Below the pieces are notes generated by a model that saw only the letters and a list, made by a program, of their open reading frames with translations, did no database searches and had not been told where the DNA came from. Below are positions 1 to 7,459 of a stretch of DNA of 39,541 bases, piece after piece (within the stretch, counting starts at the first letter, position 1; each line of letters begins with the position of its first letter). Origin of the DNA: a virus; the IMG/VR virus record IMGVR_UViG_3300044821_000134, positions 1 to 39,541 of that record, one strand, 5' to 3'. Both the position numbers and the translations under genes were made by a program.

Positions 1-79
1 CCTCGTAGCTCTTGCCGCCGCTGGTCTGGCCGCCGCAGTCGAAGTGCTGGGTCCAGGCGAGGTCAGCCGAGTACTGCGT
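1..79 (-). repeat. DGR variable repeat VR1, upstream part (cut by window start)
   Basis: Aligns without gaps to the template repeat at 38833-38911. I count 14 mismatches, and each is at a position that is A in the coding-strand template. The asparagine (AAC) codons of the template become Leu, Thr, His, Asp, Cys, Gly, Thr, Ser and Gly. The same repeat resumes at 39541. Confidence 0.92.
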
Positions 80-448
80 GCTCGTCCAATGCCATTCGGT
101 CTCGAACTGGTCGGCCAGGTTGGCGTAGAGCAGCGCGCTCTCGAAGCGCGTGGGCAGCTCGCCGCCAACGCTCGTGGCCCAGGCGATCGCCGCCTTCCAC
201 TTCATCTTCTTCTCGGGCTTGGCGGGGAGCAGGAAGAGGTGATGGGCAGGGGCGCCGGTGCCGTCGAAGGCGATGCCGGCGTAGCGCTCGCCCTCCTGCG
301 CCTCGACTGGTTGCGGCAGCGCGATCGCCGGCACAGCTGGCGCCGCGGCGACCGCAGGCGCCTGCGGCGCGAGGGCCGACAGGCGCGCGAGCAGCGCCTT
401 CGACTCCTCCGTGAGCGCGACATTGATCTCTAGGGTGACGGGGGACAT
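1..448 (-). CDS. DGR target protein 1, N-terminal part (runs off the window start)
   Basis: ATG at 448-446, preceded by an AGGAG Shine-Dalgarno; the frame stays open to base 1. The first 149 residues have an Ala/Pro-rich linker near residues 26-50 (with PQAPA encoded by a palindromic repeat) and then a domain ending in WHWTSTQYSAD, the lead-in to the variable repeat shared with the other two targets. No signal peptide or membrane segment is visible. The C-terminus is missing here but is found in the right frame at 39541-39458; joined, the protein would be 160 residues. It sits directly upstream of avd, the usual place for a DGR target. The fold is inferred to be C-type-lectin-like from the WxWTST...AW...F..G pattern. 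Ligand unknown. Confidence 0.88.
   Translation of the reverse strand, partial: MSPVTLEINVALTEESKALLARLSALAPQAPAVAAAPAVPAIALPQPVEAQEGERYAGIAFDGTGAPAHHLFLLPAKPEKKMKWKAAIAWATSVGGELPTRFESALLYANLADQFETEWHWTSTQYSADLAWTQHFDCGGQTSGGKSYE
353..366. repeat. Dispersed 14-bp palindrome copy 1
   Basis: Perfect copy of CGCAGGCGCCTGCG, extendable to a 16-bp palindrome with flanking C and G (352-367). It lies inside target 1, where it encodes PQAPA in a linker. Confidence 0.9.
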
Positions 449-471
449 TGACGCTCCTGGAAGTGGCACGA

Positions 472-485
472 AAAGGATCGAAGGA
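472..485 (-). promoter_or_regulatory. Conserved 14-bp motif downstream of VR2
   Basis: On the coding strand this reads TCCTTCGATCCTTT, 8 bp past the end of VR2 and just after the target 2 stop. Near-identical motifs follow VR3 and VR1 at 9 and 10 bp. It is a candidate cis element for mutagenic homing; the role is inferred. Confidence 0.55.
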
Positions 486-1091
486 CTAAGCCTTGAATCT
501 GCGGACGGCGCGGGCGAGGCCCTCGTAGCTCTTGTCGTCGCTGCCCTGGTAGCCGTCGTAGAAGAGCTGGCTCCAGGCGATGTCAGCCGAGTACTGCGTG
601 CTCGACCAGTACCAATCCTCATCGAAGGCCTCGGCGCCGCCCTCCTGGAATGCGGCGACGTCGGTCTGCGTGGGCAGCTCTTCGGTGTAGGGATAGCCAG
701 GCGGCAGCGAGCTGGGGTTGTCGCCGTTGCGCCAGACGTAGTTCTCGCGCGTCGTCGGCTTGAGGTTGCGATAGCACAGCTCGAGCACGTCGCGGCTCGG
801 GATCGCCCAGTCGCTGAACCCGCCGATCGAGAGCGAGGCGATCTGCTGCGCGAGCACGCTGCCGGCCTCGGCCATGGCCAGGGTGTTGGCGCGGCAGTCG
901 AAGTAGCTGCGCGCGCCGGCGACGTCTTTGCGCTTGGGCGACCAGGCGCCCTTGATCTGGCCGGTCGCCTTGGGCGCGACGACGAGGCCGTAGGCGCCGT
1001 CGGGCATGGCGAAGTAGCCGGCGAAGTGGCCGCCTTCCATGGCGGTGCCGAATGTGAGAGCGGCCAGGGCCGCGACGCGGGGATCATTCAT
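486..1091 (-). CDS. DGR target protein 2, DUF1566-like C-type lectin fold
   Basis: 201 residues. I chose the ATG at 1091 (MNDPRVAAL) because family-like sequence starts there, with GAAAG upstream; the longer frame to 1247 overlaps the next gene. The C-terminal half resembles DUF1566-type phage proteins: GGFSDWAIPSRDVLEL, then GDNPSSLPPGYPYT, then WYWSSTQYS leading into the variable repeat and ending YEGLARAVRRFKA. The repeat forms the extreme C-terminus, as in most DGR targets. No secretion signal. It lies between a small hypothetical gene and target 1 (38-nt and 37-nt gaps). The variable residues include Ile, Ser, Leu, Tyr, Asp, Tyr, Gly, Ser and Asp in place of template Asn. Ligand unknown. 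Confidence 0.9.
   Translation of the reverse strand: MNDPRVAALAALTFGTAMEGGHFAGYFAMPDGAYGLVVAPKATGQIKGAWSPKRKDVAGARSYFDCRANTLAMAEAGSVLAQQIASLSIGGFSDWAIPSRDVLELCYRNLKPTTRENYVWRNGDNPSSLPPGYPYTEELPTQTDVAAFQEGGAEAFDEDWYWSSTQYSADIAWSQLFYDGYQGSDDKSYEGLARAVRRFKA
494..599 (-). repeat. DGR variable repeat VR2 (106 bp)
   Basis: Full-length match to the template at 38806-38911. I count 11 mismatches, all at template adenines (coding strand). The last 38 bp toward the gene's 3' end are identical in the template and every VR copy that covers them. Confidence 0.95.
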
Positions 1092-1129
1092 GGTGGTCTT
1101 TCGTGGTGGTGGTGGTGAAAACGGAGCAC

Positions 1130-1345
1130 TCAGCCCTTGGCCGTGGCGCGCTCCCAGATCTCGTCGAGCTTGTCGCTCTGCTTGGGGGAGAGAGACAGGC
1201 CGGCGGCTAGGCGGCGCTCGATCGAGTCGATGAAGTCGCGGTCCCACTCGGAGAGACGCGACTCGCGCGCGACGCAGTCATCGATCAGCTGCTGGAAGTC
1301 GGCCTTCCCGTCGTCGGTGGGGAAGAGGTCGGGTGTGGGCATCAC
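1130..1345 (-). CDS. Small hypothetical phage protein
   Basis: 71 residues, acidic and helical in appearance (ESRLSEWDRDFIDSIERRL, then LSLSPKQSDKLDEIWERA). The start overlaps the stop of the upstream MazG-like gene by ATGA, indicating translational coupling. The C-terminal LSPKQxxKLDEIWER pattern recurs in small phage proteins of unknown function. No catalytic motif seen. Confidence 0.8.
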   Translation of the reverse strand: MMPTPDLFPTDDGKADFQQLIDDCVARESRLSEWDRDFIDSIERRLAAGLSLSPKQSDKLDEIWERATAKG

Positions 1346-1836
1346 TCGATCTGCGCGCCCGGGGGCGGCATGCCTCCGATGGTGATGACGGTCTCGGCGG
1401 TGGCCACGTAGTGCCAGTCGTCGGCGTCGAGGCGCACGCTGCTGCCAACGCGCTCGCTGACCTCGTTGAACTTGTCGATGACGGCACGGCCGAGGTCGAC
1501 GCCGACAGGGTGAACCTCAGTGACGCGGCCGCAGAAGACGCCGTCGAGCGCGCGCTTGGCCAGGATGTCGAGGTAGATCTGGACGTCGGCCAGTTCCTTG
1601 CGGGCCTCGGTCTCGTACTGGGCACGCGTGAGGTCGCCGCGCTCGAACTTCTTCCTGATGTTGGCGAACTCGCCCAACTCGCCGACGACGGCCTGCAGCC
1701 ACTGCGCGGGGCTCCAGTCCGTGCCGTCGGGCTCGCTGTGCGCAAGCTGGCCGTGCTTGTTCCTGAACTGCGGTAGGCGCGCGGTGTTGGCGCCGCGCAG
1801 GGCGGCGAAGGTGAGGCCGTTGGTGCCGTAGCCCAT
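1342..1836 (-). CDS. MazG-like nucleotide pyrophosphohydrolase
   Basis: 164 residues. The all-alpha NTP pyrophosphohydrolase signature is visible: WSPAQWLQAVVGELGE with E53xxE56, then RKELADVQIYLDILA with E81xxD84, a paired acidic motif that binds Mg2+ in the MazG superfamily. This family hydrolyses (d)NTPs to monophosphate and pyrophosphate. In phages it may adjust nucleotide or alarmone pools; that role is inferred. The stop overlaps the next gene (ATGA), and the gene starts 3 bp past the ParB-like stop, so it belongs to the minus operon. Confidence 0.85.
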   Translation of the reverse strand: MGYGTNGLTFAALRGANTARLPQFRNKHGQLAHSEPDGTDWSPAQWLQAVVGELGEFANIRKKFERGDLTRAQYETEARKELADVQIYLDILAKRALDGVFCGRVTEVHPVGVDLGRAVIDKFNEVSERVGSSVRLDADDWHYVATAETVITIGGMPPPGAQIE

Positions 1837-1839
1837 GGC

Positions 1840-3555
1840 TCAGCCCTCCGCCTCTTCGAGCAGTGGCGCCTGGTCGGCGGTCGCCTGGGCCTTGCCCTTC
1901 TTCTTCGCGGCCGGCGCCTTCGCGGCCTTGGCCGGCTCGCCGGTCGCCTCGGCGCGCACCGCGTCGACGTCGATGCCGTAGCGCTTGGCGGTCTCGAGCA
2001 GCGCCGTGGGCCGCTCGCCGCGGGCGAACGACCAGGTTTCCAGCACGATCTTGTTGAAGAGAACGCAGTCGAGCATGAGCCCGGTCAACTGGGCGGCGTC
2101 CATCTTGTCGATGCGGGCCTTGAGCGCCGCCGGGCTCTTGTCACCCTGCAGCTTGGCGACGCGCCCTTCGTCCTCGTACTCGACCAGGTCCCACAGGGCA
2201 TGGGCGAAGAGCTGCAGGTCGCCGAGGTCTCGCTCGCGGCCGGCGGCGGCGGCGCGCACCTTGTCGAGCAGCGCCAGGTTGAACGCGGTCTCGACCTTGG
2301 CCTTGGCCTCGTTGGCCTTCTCTTCCTCGATCCGCTTCTGGCGGTCGGCCTCGTAGTCGTAGGTGCTGCCCGTACTCTTCTTCTTCGGCTCGGTGACCTT
2401 GATGCCGGCACCCTTGAGGTCCTCGACCTTGACGACCTTGGTGGTCTTGCCGCCGCGCGGATCCTGCACGGTGGCGATCGTCACGTCGGCGCTCTTGGCG
2501 CCGGCCTTCTTGAGCAGGTCCTTGACCTTGGAGAGCTCGACGTAGCCGTTCTTGATGTCGCCGTCGGCGCTGACGATCTGGCGCGCCTTGCCGCCGGCGA
2601 TGACCGTCTCGCCCTTGGCCTCGAGCGCCTGCTGCTCGCGCTTGAGCTGCGCCTTCTTCTTGGTGGCGAAGCAATCGGGGTCGGTGCAGATGTTCTCGCC
2701 GCTGGCGCGGCCGTAGAGATCGCCGTCGCGCTTGGCCTTGGTCTGGCCAGCGACGACATCGGCGAACAGATCGGGGCTGCAGCCGCTGCGCTTCGGGCAG
2801 GCATTGCAGGCGCCTGCGGTGGGGACAAGCTCGGCGTCGTCGAGCTTCCAGAGGGCGCCCTTGAGGTCGAGCATGTAGCGCTCGGCGAGGAAGTCACGGA
2901 TCTCGCGGTAGCCACTTGCGTCGGGGCGGCCGCCATCCTTGAGGGCGTTGCGTTCCTTGTATTGCGCGTTGCCGTTCTTGATCTTGTCGAGCGCGTCGAG
3001 CTGCAGCTTGTCGCTGGGCATGCGCGCGAAGACGAGCGCGATCTCGCCGTCGATCTCGCCGGCGGCAAAGGCCTTGCGCACGGGCTCGGCCAGGTTGAGC
3101 AGCTTGAGGCGGCCGTAGACGTAGGCCTCGCTCTTGCCGGTGCGCTCGACGAGCTGGGCGACCGTGAGGCCGTGGTCGTTGCGCAGGGCGTCGAAGGCGG
3201 CCGCTTCTTCGAGCGCGTGCACGTTCTCGCGCTGCAGGTTCTCGGCGAGCTGCGCGCGCTTGGCCTCTTCGTCGGTCAGGGTCTTCACCATGGCGGGCAC
3301 GGTGGCCAGGCCGGCGATCTTGGCGGCGCGCAGGCGCCGGTGGCCGCAGACGACCTCGTGCCAATCGGGTGCATCGATGTCGACGCGCAGCGGGTTCTTC
3401 CAGACCGGCCGCACGAGCAGCGGCTCGATGATCCCTTCGCTCTTGATGTTGGCGGCCAGGCTGGCCAGCGACGCCTCGTCGAAGTGCTTGCGCGTGTTGA
3501 ATGGGCTCTCGTGCAGCTGCTCGAGCGGGATCTCGGTGATGACTTGGTCGTTCAT
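1840..3555 (-). CDS. ParB/Srx-domain DNA-binding protein
   Basis: 571 residues. The N-terminal ParB-type domain has SPFNTRKHFDE at about 17-27, GHRRLRAA at 71-78 (CTP-binding type motif) and ENLQREN at 105-111, followed by a helix-turn-helix at about 130-155 (LTVAQLVERTGKSEAYVYGR). A cysteine cluster (C250, C253, C259, C290, C295) may bind metal. The C-terminus is long, charged and Lys/Ala-rich. The start overlaps the previous stop by ATGA. No ParA-type ATPase or parS-like cluster was found, so a regulatory or host-takeover role is as likely as partition. Confidence 0.85.
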   Translation of the reverse strand: MNDQVITEIPLEQLHESPFNTRKHFDEASLASLAANIKSEGIIEPLLVRPVWKNPLRVDIDAPDWHEVVCGHRRLRAAKIAGLATVPAMVKTLTDEEAKRAQLAENLQRENVHALEEAAAFDALRNDHGLTVAQLVERTGKSEAYVYGRLKLLNLAEPVRKAFAAGEIDGEIALVFARMPSDKLQLDALDKIKNGNAQYKERNALKDGGRPDASGYREIRDFLAERYMLDLKGALWKLDDAELVPTAGACNACPKRSGCSPDLFADVVAGQTKAKRDGDLYGRASGENICTDPDCFATKKKAQLKREQQALEAKGETVIAGGKARQIVSADGDIKNGYVELSKVKDLLKKAGAKSADVTIATVQDPRGGKTTKVVKVEDLKGAGIKVTEPKKKSTGSTYDYEADRQKRIEEEKANEAKAKVETAFNLALLDKVRAAAAGRERDLGDLQLFAHALWDLVEYEDEGRVAKLQGDKSPAALKARIDKMDAAQLTGLMLDCVLFNKIVLETWSFARGERPTALLETAKRYGIDVDAVRAEATGEPAKAAKAPAAKKKGKAQATADQAPLLEEAEG

Positions 3556-4289
3556 GCGGTGAGCCTTTCCATGGCGGTGGTGGCGAGCTGGTCGAGCTTG
3601 CGGAGGTACGCGACCAGGTCACGGGTCTGTTCGGCTGTGAGATTCACGGAGGTGCCGGCCTCGGTCTCGATAAAGAGCGCGCCGGTGTTGAAGAGCGCGC
3701 ACTGCAGGCCGCTGGTCGCAGGCGCCTGCGGTGGCGCAAGCGGTGCTGCGACGGTGAGGTCGCTACGCGCGGCGATGGCCTCGTTGAGCACGCGCGCCTC
3801 GGGCCGGCGCTTGCCGGCTTTGCTGCGCTTGAGCTTGACGACCGGCTTGGGGATGCGCGCCGGCTTGGGCGTCTCGGCCTTGCGCGCCTTGGCCGTGCGC
3901 TTGGGTGGCTTGCCGGCCCACGGTGACTTCCAGGCGGTGGGGTGCTCGGCGCCGCCGAGGCCGAAGACGCTGCTGACGGCGCCGACCGGGCGCTGCCCAT
4001 TGGTGGCGGCGCTGACGGTGCGTTGCTGCTGTGCGTCGCCTTCGGTCTCTTCATCGCGTGCGGCGGCTGGCGCGACACCGCTGCCGATGCTGTAGAGGTT
4101 CGAGCGCCCGGCTTTGGCGACGACGATCGAGCCGTCGCGCACGTGGCCCTTGAAGCAGGTCGCGAGGACGTTGGGCTCGGTGTCGATCGCCTCCGCGATG
4201 ACGATGGCCGTGTGCGGCCCGGGCTGGTGCGCGCGCAGCCACTCGAAGCCGCGGGAGGCGATGCTGTTAGGCAGGCGGGCGCGGCTCAT
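3552..4289 (-). CDS. Putative DNA-binding phage protein
   Basis: 245 residues. The ATG at 4289 overlaps the previous stop by ATGA; the frame upstream of it is non-coding in character. The N-terminal 65 residues look like a winged-helix domain (FEWLRAHQPGPHTAIVIAEA, then IVVAKAGRSNLYSI). A long basic Lys/Arg/Pro linker follows, then a C-terminal module (ALFNTGALFIE..., LTAEQTRDLVAYLRKL) seen in many phage DNA-binding proteins. The linker contains PQAPA from a dispersed palindrome. Specific function unknown; probably a regulator or nucleoid-type protein. Confidence 0.75.
   Translation of the reverse strand: MSRARLPNSIASRGFEWLRAHQPGPHTAIVIAEAIDTEPNVLATCFKGHVRDGSIVVAKAGRSNLYSIGSGVAPAAARDEETEGDAQQQRTVSAATNGQRPVGAVSSVFGLGGAEHPTAWKSPWAGKPPKRTAKARKAETPKPARIPKPVVKLKRSKAGKRRPEARVLNEAIAARSDLTVAAPLAPPQAPATSGLQCALFNTGALFIETEAGTSVNLTAEQTRDLVAYLRKLDQLATTAMERLTA
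3717..3730. repeat. Dispersed 14-bp palindrome copy 2
   Basis: Perfect CGCAGGCGCCTGCG inside the preceding gene; encodes PQAPA in a low-complexity linker. A 12-bp version without the outer C/G lies at 2806-2817 in the ParB-like gene. Confidence 0.9.
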
Positions 4290-4873
4290 GACTTGATGCG
4301 CACGAGCGCCGAGTGGGTGGGGTGGCGGGCTAGCTCGCCGAGCAGCTCGAGGTAGCGCACGGCCCGGGGCACGGCGGCCTGCTCGAAGGGGTCGGCCTCG
4401 CGCAGGTCGGCGGTGTCGTAGTACCAGCCGGAGGAAAAACTTCGGCGCTGGCAGAAGCTCTCGATGTCGCTGACGGCGACGGCGCGGGCGAGTTCGGCCT
4501 GCAGGCGGTCGCGCTCGGCGCTGGTGTCGTCCTGGTGGAGCTTGAGGAAGTCGCTGGTGCCCAGCTCTTCGATCACGCCGCGCCAGGGATGGTCTTCGTC
4601 GGCTGGCTGCCAGCGGTTGGTGCGCCAAGCCATGAAGGCCGGGTGTGCCTTCATGGCGCCGACGATGCCAAGCGCGCTGCCGACAAGGTAGGCGGCGATC
4701 TCCAGCGCAGTGGGTGTGAACGGCAGCAGCCGAAACTGCACGAGGCTGGCCAGGCTGATGACGGCGCTGGTGACGATCGCCGAGACGACCAGGCTGCGCT
4801 GCAGGTTGAACTGCTGAAAGCCGAGCGCGAAGCAGATGACGAAGCTGGCGACGAAGAGGGCGAGGGCGTTCAT
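4286..4873 (-). CDS. Small membrane protein
   Basis: 195 residues from the ATG at 4873, which overlaps the upstream stop (ATGA). The N-terminus has two to three hydrophobic segments (about 2-20, 24-44 and 51-74), then a cytoplasmic helical region with many charged residues. Not recognised. The early-operon position suggests a host-interaction or superinfection role, but nothing in the sequence proves it. Confidence 0.75.
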   Translation of the reverse strand: MNALALFVASFVICFALGFQQFNLQRSLVVSAIVTSAVISLASLVQFRLLPFTPTALEIAAYLVGSALGIVGAMKAHPAFMAWRTNRWQPADEDHPWRGVIEELGTSDFLKLHQDDTSAERDRLQAELARAVAVSDIESFCQRRSFSSGWYYDTADLREADPFEQAAVPRAVRYLELLGELARHPTHSALVRIKS

Positions 4874-5427
4874 ACGCGCGAATGCGTGTTTGTCCGCAGC
4901 ACCCGCTCCGGCAGCGGCGGCGCGATGGTGTACTTGGTCTGCGGTGTGAAGTGCAGTGGCGCATCGCTGGGCCACCAGGCGCGGCCGTGGCCGGCGGCGC
5001 GGGTGGTGAACGTGACGTTGCCGGCGCTGATCGGCTTGCGGTGGTTCGCCTCGTAGCGCTCGGCGGCCGCCGGCGCGGAGAAGTAGCGCACGGTGCGGTG
5101 ACCGAGCCTCACCTTGAACAGCTGGCCGCTCTCGACCAGCGCCTGCGCGGCGCGCGCCACGGTGGAGACGTGCATGCCGGAGATCTCGGCCAGGGAGAAG
5201 CCGCTGGCGGCCTGGCCGGCGAGCACGAGGCGGATGCGCGCCTGGTGGGCGTAGGACCTGAGGCTCAGGCGCTCGGGCCGGTGCAGGCCCATGGCGAAGG
5301 CCTTGATGCGGACCTGCGCGACAGTGCGGTCGATGCGCTCGGCGATGTCTTTCACCTCCACGGCGCCGTCGACGTACTGCTCGCGCAGCAGCGCCTCTTC
5401 GCGCGGGGTGTAGTGGCGGTTGGTCAC
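4870..5427 (-). CDS. Two-HTH DNA-binding protein
   Basis: 185 residues. The GTG at 5427 overlaps the upstream TGA (GTGA), with GGAAAGG upstream. The N-terminal HYTPREEALLREQY...VKDIAERIDRTVAQVRIKA (6-50) is a Myb/GcrA-type helix-turn-helix. A second HTH (SLAEISGMHVSTVARAAQAL, about 77-97) precedes a beta-rich wing with YFSAPAAAERYEANHR. Likely an early transcription regulator; target unknown. Confidence 0.75.
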   Translation of the reverse strand: MTNRHYTPREEALLREQYVDGAVEVKDIAERIDRTVAQVRIKAFAMGLHRPERLSLRSYAHQARIRLVLAGQAASGFSLAEISGMHVSTVARAAQALVESGQLFKVRLGHRTVRYFSAPAAAERYEANHRKPISAGNVTFTTRAAGHGRAWWPSDAPLHFTPQTKYTIAPPLPERVLRTNTHSRV

Positions 5428-6092
5428 GCGGCTAACCTTTCCTGGTGTTCGGCGGGGACGATGCCGAGATAGGTGACGAGGCCGATGCGCAGGCACTCGC
5501 GGGAATCGACGACGGCCGGGCTGATGCCGAAGCCACGGGTGACGACGGGGGTGCAGGCGACCTGCAGCTGCTGCTCTTGCGCGCGCAGGTCGGCGACGGC
5601 GATAGGGTCGAACGCACTGACGCCCCGGTGGGCGACGACGGGCAGGGCGCCGCCGGGCTGCACGATCCAGACCTCGAGCACGAGCGTGTCGTCGGCCTCG
5701 CGGACGATGGCCGGGCGCCAGAGCAGGCCGACGACGGCGATGTGCAGGCGCGTCACGACGGGCGCCTCTTCGATGCCGGCCAGCGATGGCTGCTGCGTGG
5801 TCATGACGCGGGCGAGCAGCTGCGCAACGTCGTGGTCTTCGGCGCCGCCACGGCGGGCGCGGTTGACCAGGTAGGCCGGGTTCTGCTCGCACATCGGCGA
5901 GCCGGGGCGGTGCGCCACCCAGTGGTAGGCGCCCTGGCAGAAACAGCTGAGGCGCGCGACGCGTTCCTTGTCGACGTAGAAGCGATCGACGGCGCGGCAA
6001 TGCTTGCAGCGCCGCGGGCGCTTGTAGTCCTTCCAGTGGCGGGCAAGGGTGTTGCGGCCACGGCAGGCGCTGCAGCGGAAGTGAAAGGACAT
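5424..6092 (-). CDS. Zinc-ribbon hypothetical protein
   Basis: 222 residues from the ATG at 6092 (MSFHFRC). The N-terminus has paired CxxC motifs C7/C10 and C29/C32 typical of a zinc ribbon, followed by three more cysteines (C50, C52, C68). The rest shows no motif I recognise. The stop overlaps the next gene by GTGA, so it is coupled to the two-HTH protein; a nucleic-acid-binding role is plausible. Confidence 0.7.
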   Translation of the reverse strand: MSFHFRCSACRGRNTLARHWKDYKRPRRCKHCRAVDRFYVDKERVARLSCFCQGAYHWVAHRPGSPMCEQNPAYLVNRARRGGAEDHDVAQLLARVMTTQQPSLAGIEEAPVVTRLHIAVVGLLWRPAIVREADDTLVLEVWIVQPGGALPVVAHRGVSAFDPIAVADLRAQEQQLQVACTPVVTRGFGISPAVVDSRECLRIGLVTYLGIVPAEHQERLAA

Positions 6093-6120
6093 GCGCGGTG
6101 CATCGCGTGAATGGCTGTCG

Positions 6121-6552
6121 TCAGGCGAACCAGCGCAGGCCGGGCCAGACGAGGTGTGCGACCCAGAAGAGCAGGTAGAAGAGCAGCGCGCCGGCGATCG
6201 CGCCGATGCCGGCGCCCCAGTGCATGCCGGTGATGAAGCCCTTGGTCTCGCCCTGGTCGTGGCCGTCCTGGCGGGCGGCGCGAAGAGCCACGGCGTGGCG
6301 GCTGGGCTCGCCGAAGCGGGCGACGGTGTTGGTGCCGCCGCAATGGCCGGGCGCGGCCTCGTTGGCGCGGCTGACCTTGAGCGGCGGCCCGCCGGCGGTG
6401 GCGGAGAAGACGAGGCGGCGGTCGCGATCGGGCATGCCGTGGAGCGGGTCACCGGCGAGGCGCATGGGGCGCACTGCGGCCTCGGCGCCGAGGCCGAGCT
6501 CGTCGAAGGTGGCGTCCTGGAAGTCGCGGTGGCGGGTGGCGCGTCCGAACAT
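6121..6552 (-). CDS. Hypothetical protein with C-terminal membrane anchor
   Basis: 143 residues; ATG at 6552 preceded by AGGAG. The soluble N-terminal 105 residues are followed by a Gly/Ala/aromatic hydrophobic segment (about 112-135) and a short tail. No family recognised. A 28-bp gap separates it from the Zn-ribbon gene. Confidence 0.7.
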   Translation of the reverse strand: MFGRATRHRDFQDATFDELGLGAEAAVRPMRLAGDPLHGMPDRDRRLVFSATAGGPPLKVSRANEAAPGHCGGTNTVARFGEPSRHAVALRAARQDGHDQGETKGFITGMHWGAGIGAIAGALLFYLLFWVAHLVWPGLRWFA

Positions 6553-6564
6553 GGCGGCTCCTGG

Positions 6565-6744
6565 TTAGGCGGGAATCGCGGCGTAAGACCGCACGGCCGA
6601 AAGGAAGTCGGCCTCGGTGAGCGTGCGCAAGGGCGCGCCGCTACCGAGGTAGGCACCCGCCGACATCAAGGTCATCGGCGGCGTGACGGCGTGGAGGTGG
6701 CCCGCGTGCGCAAGCGACCAGGAAAGCGTGGTGAGGTGGTACAT
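6565..6744 (-). CDS. Small hypothetical protein
   Basis: 59 residues, MYHLTTLSW...SYAAIPA. GGAAA lies upstream of the ATG at 6744. It fits between its neighbours with short gaps and no overlap. The middle and end (LTEADFLSAVRSYAAI) look helical. Supported mainly by spacing and Shine-Dalgarno; no homology recognised. Confidence 0.5.
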   Translation of the reverse strand: MYHLTTLSWSLAHAGHLHAVTPPMTLMSAGAYLGSGAPLRTLTEADFLSAVRSYAAIPA

Positions 6745-6753
6745 GGGGGTTTC

Positions 6754-6767
6754 CGCAGGCGCCTGCG
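6754..6767. repeat. Dispersed 14-bp palindrome copy 3
   Basis: Perfect copy in the 24-bp gap between two small minus-strand genes, immediately upstream of the Shine-Dalgarno of the 6565-6744 gene; extends to 16 bp (6753-6768). Confidence 0.9.
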
Positions 6768-6768
6768 G

Positions 6769-6921
6769 TCAGTGCGCGGCGCGCGCTGCGGTGGCGTAGC
6801 GCAGGCGCACGCCGAAGAGCAACTGCACCTGGTCGAGGGCGTCGAAGGTGCTGGCGGCGATGGCGTGCAGCTGCGCGCGGTGGCCGTCATCGAGCACGTA
6901 GCGGATGAGAAAGCGCTGCAT
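6769..6921 (-). CDS. Small hypothetical protein
   Basis: 50 residues starting MQRFLIRYVLDDGHRAQ, with a helical middle (ASTFDALDQVQLLFG). Its shape (short beta strand with DDGH, then helix) resembles many 50-90-residue phage proteins of unknown function. It ends 2 bp before the 16-bp palindrome and starts 3 bp past the next gene's stop. Confidence 0.65.
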   Translation of the reverse strand: MQRFLIRYVLDDGHRAQLHAIAASTFDALDQVQLLFGVRLRYATAARAAH

Positions 6922-6924
6922 GGC

Positions 6925-7122
6925 TCAGCCGACGGCGAGGGCGCCGAGGCAGGCGCCGACGATGAAGGCCGTCAGCACCCAGCCGAACACGCGCCAGGCG
7001 TTGTTGGCCGAGCCGGCGGCGTAGGCAACCTGCTCGTCCCAGCTCAGCTGGTCGAGGCCGTCTTCCTGCACGCGCTGCAGGAAGACCGAGACGGCCGCGT
7101 CGAAGTCGGCGTCGTTGCTCAC
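6925..7122 (-). CDS. Small tail-anchored membrane protein
   Basis: 65 residues. A soluble acidic N-terminus (FDAAVSVFLQRVQEDGLDQL) is followed by one C-terminal transmembrane segment (WRVFGWVLTAFIVGACLGAL). The start overlaps the upstream stop by ATGA. Function unknown. Confidence 0.7.
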   Translation of the reverse strand: MSNDADFDAAVSVFLQRVQEDGLDQLSWDEQVAYAAGSANNAWRVFGWVLTAFIVGACLGALAVG

Positions 7123-7259
7123 AGGTGCCAGTCGAAGCGCTCGGCGAGCAGGCCGAGCAGCACGTAGGTGAAGCCGATGAAGGCCCCGGTGTTCGCTTGG
7201 ACAAAGAGCAGCGAGGCGCTGAGGGCGAGGGCGGCGCCGGCCCAGGTGCCGTACCTCAT
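7119..7259 (-). CDS. Very small membrane protein
   Basis: 46 residues, almost entirely two hydrophobic segments (WAGAALALSASLLFV and FIGFTYVLLGLLAE). ATG at 7259, with ATGA overlaps at both ends, which is the main support for translation. Function unknown. Confidence 0.65.
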   Translation of the reverse strand: MRYGTWAGAALALSASLLFVQANTGAFIGFTYVLLGLLAERFDWHL

Positions 7260-7459
7260 GCCGCGGCCCTCGGGCGCTCGACCACGATGACCATCGGCGA
7301 GAGCCGCCAGTCGATGTCGGCGGCGAACTTCTGCGCCTGTTCGAGCAGCTGCCAGCGCGCCTTCGAGACGACGATCGTCGAGGCGGCCACGGCCAGGTCG
7401 AGGCGCGCGATCGCGAACTCTTTGCCGCGCGGCGCGATGACGGGGAGGGCGCGGCTCAC
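7256..7459 (-). CDS. Small hypothetical protein
   Basis: 67 residues. The GTG start at 7459 overlaps the stop of DGR target 3 (GTGA), so its translation is coupled to the target. Mixed alpha/beta, no membrane segment, no recognised motif. As the next gene after a DGR target it could be a partner or chaperone of that target; inference from position only. Confidence 0.65.
   Translation of the reverse strand: MSRALPVIAPRGKEFAIARLDLAVAASTIVVSKARWQLLEQAQKFAADIDWRLSPMVIVVERPRAAA

Noticed and set aside
1092-1247. N-terminal extension of target 2 to an upstream start
   Set aside because: It overlaps the 1130-1345 gene and reads as out-of-frame sequence; the ATG at 1091 has a plausible ribosome site.
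1840-3555. Plasmid-prophage partition system
   Set aside because: No ParA, no protelomerase and no parS-like cluster; an integrase and attP are present instead.
2200-4095. Long open frame opposite the ParB-like gene; similar long antisense frames at 16430-17776, 19359-21245, 21969-23048, 28825-31800 and 31930-33783
   Set aside because: They mirror well-supported genes, have Arg/Gly/Ala/Asp/Val-biased composition and no domains; expected in high-GC DNA.
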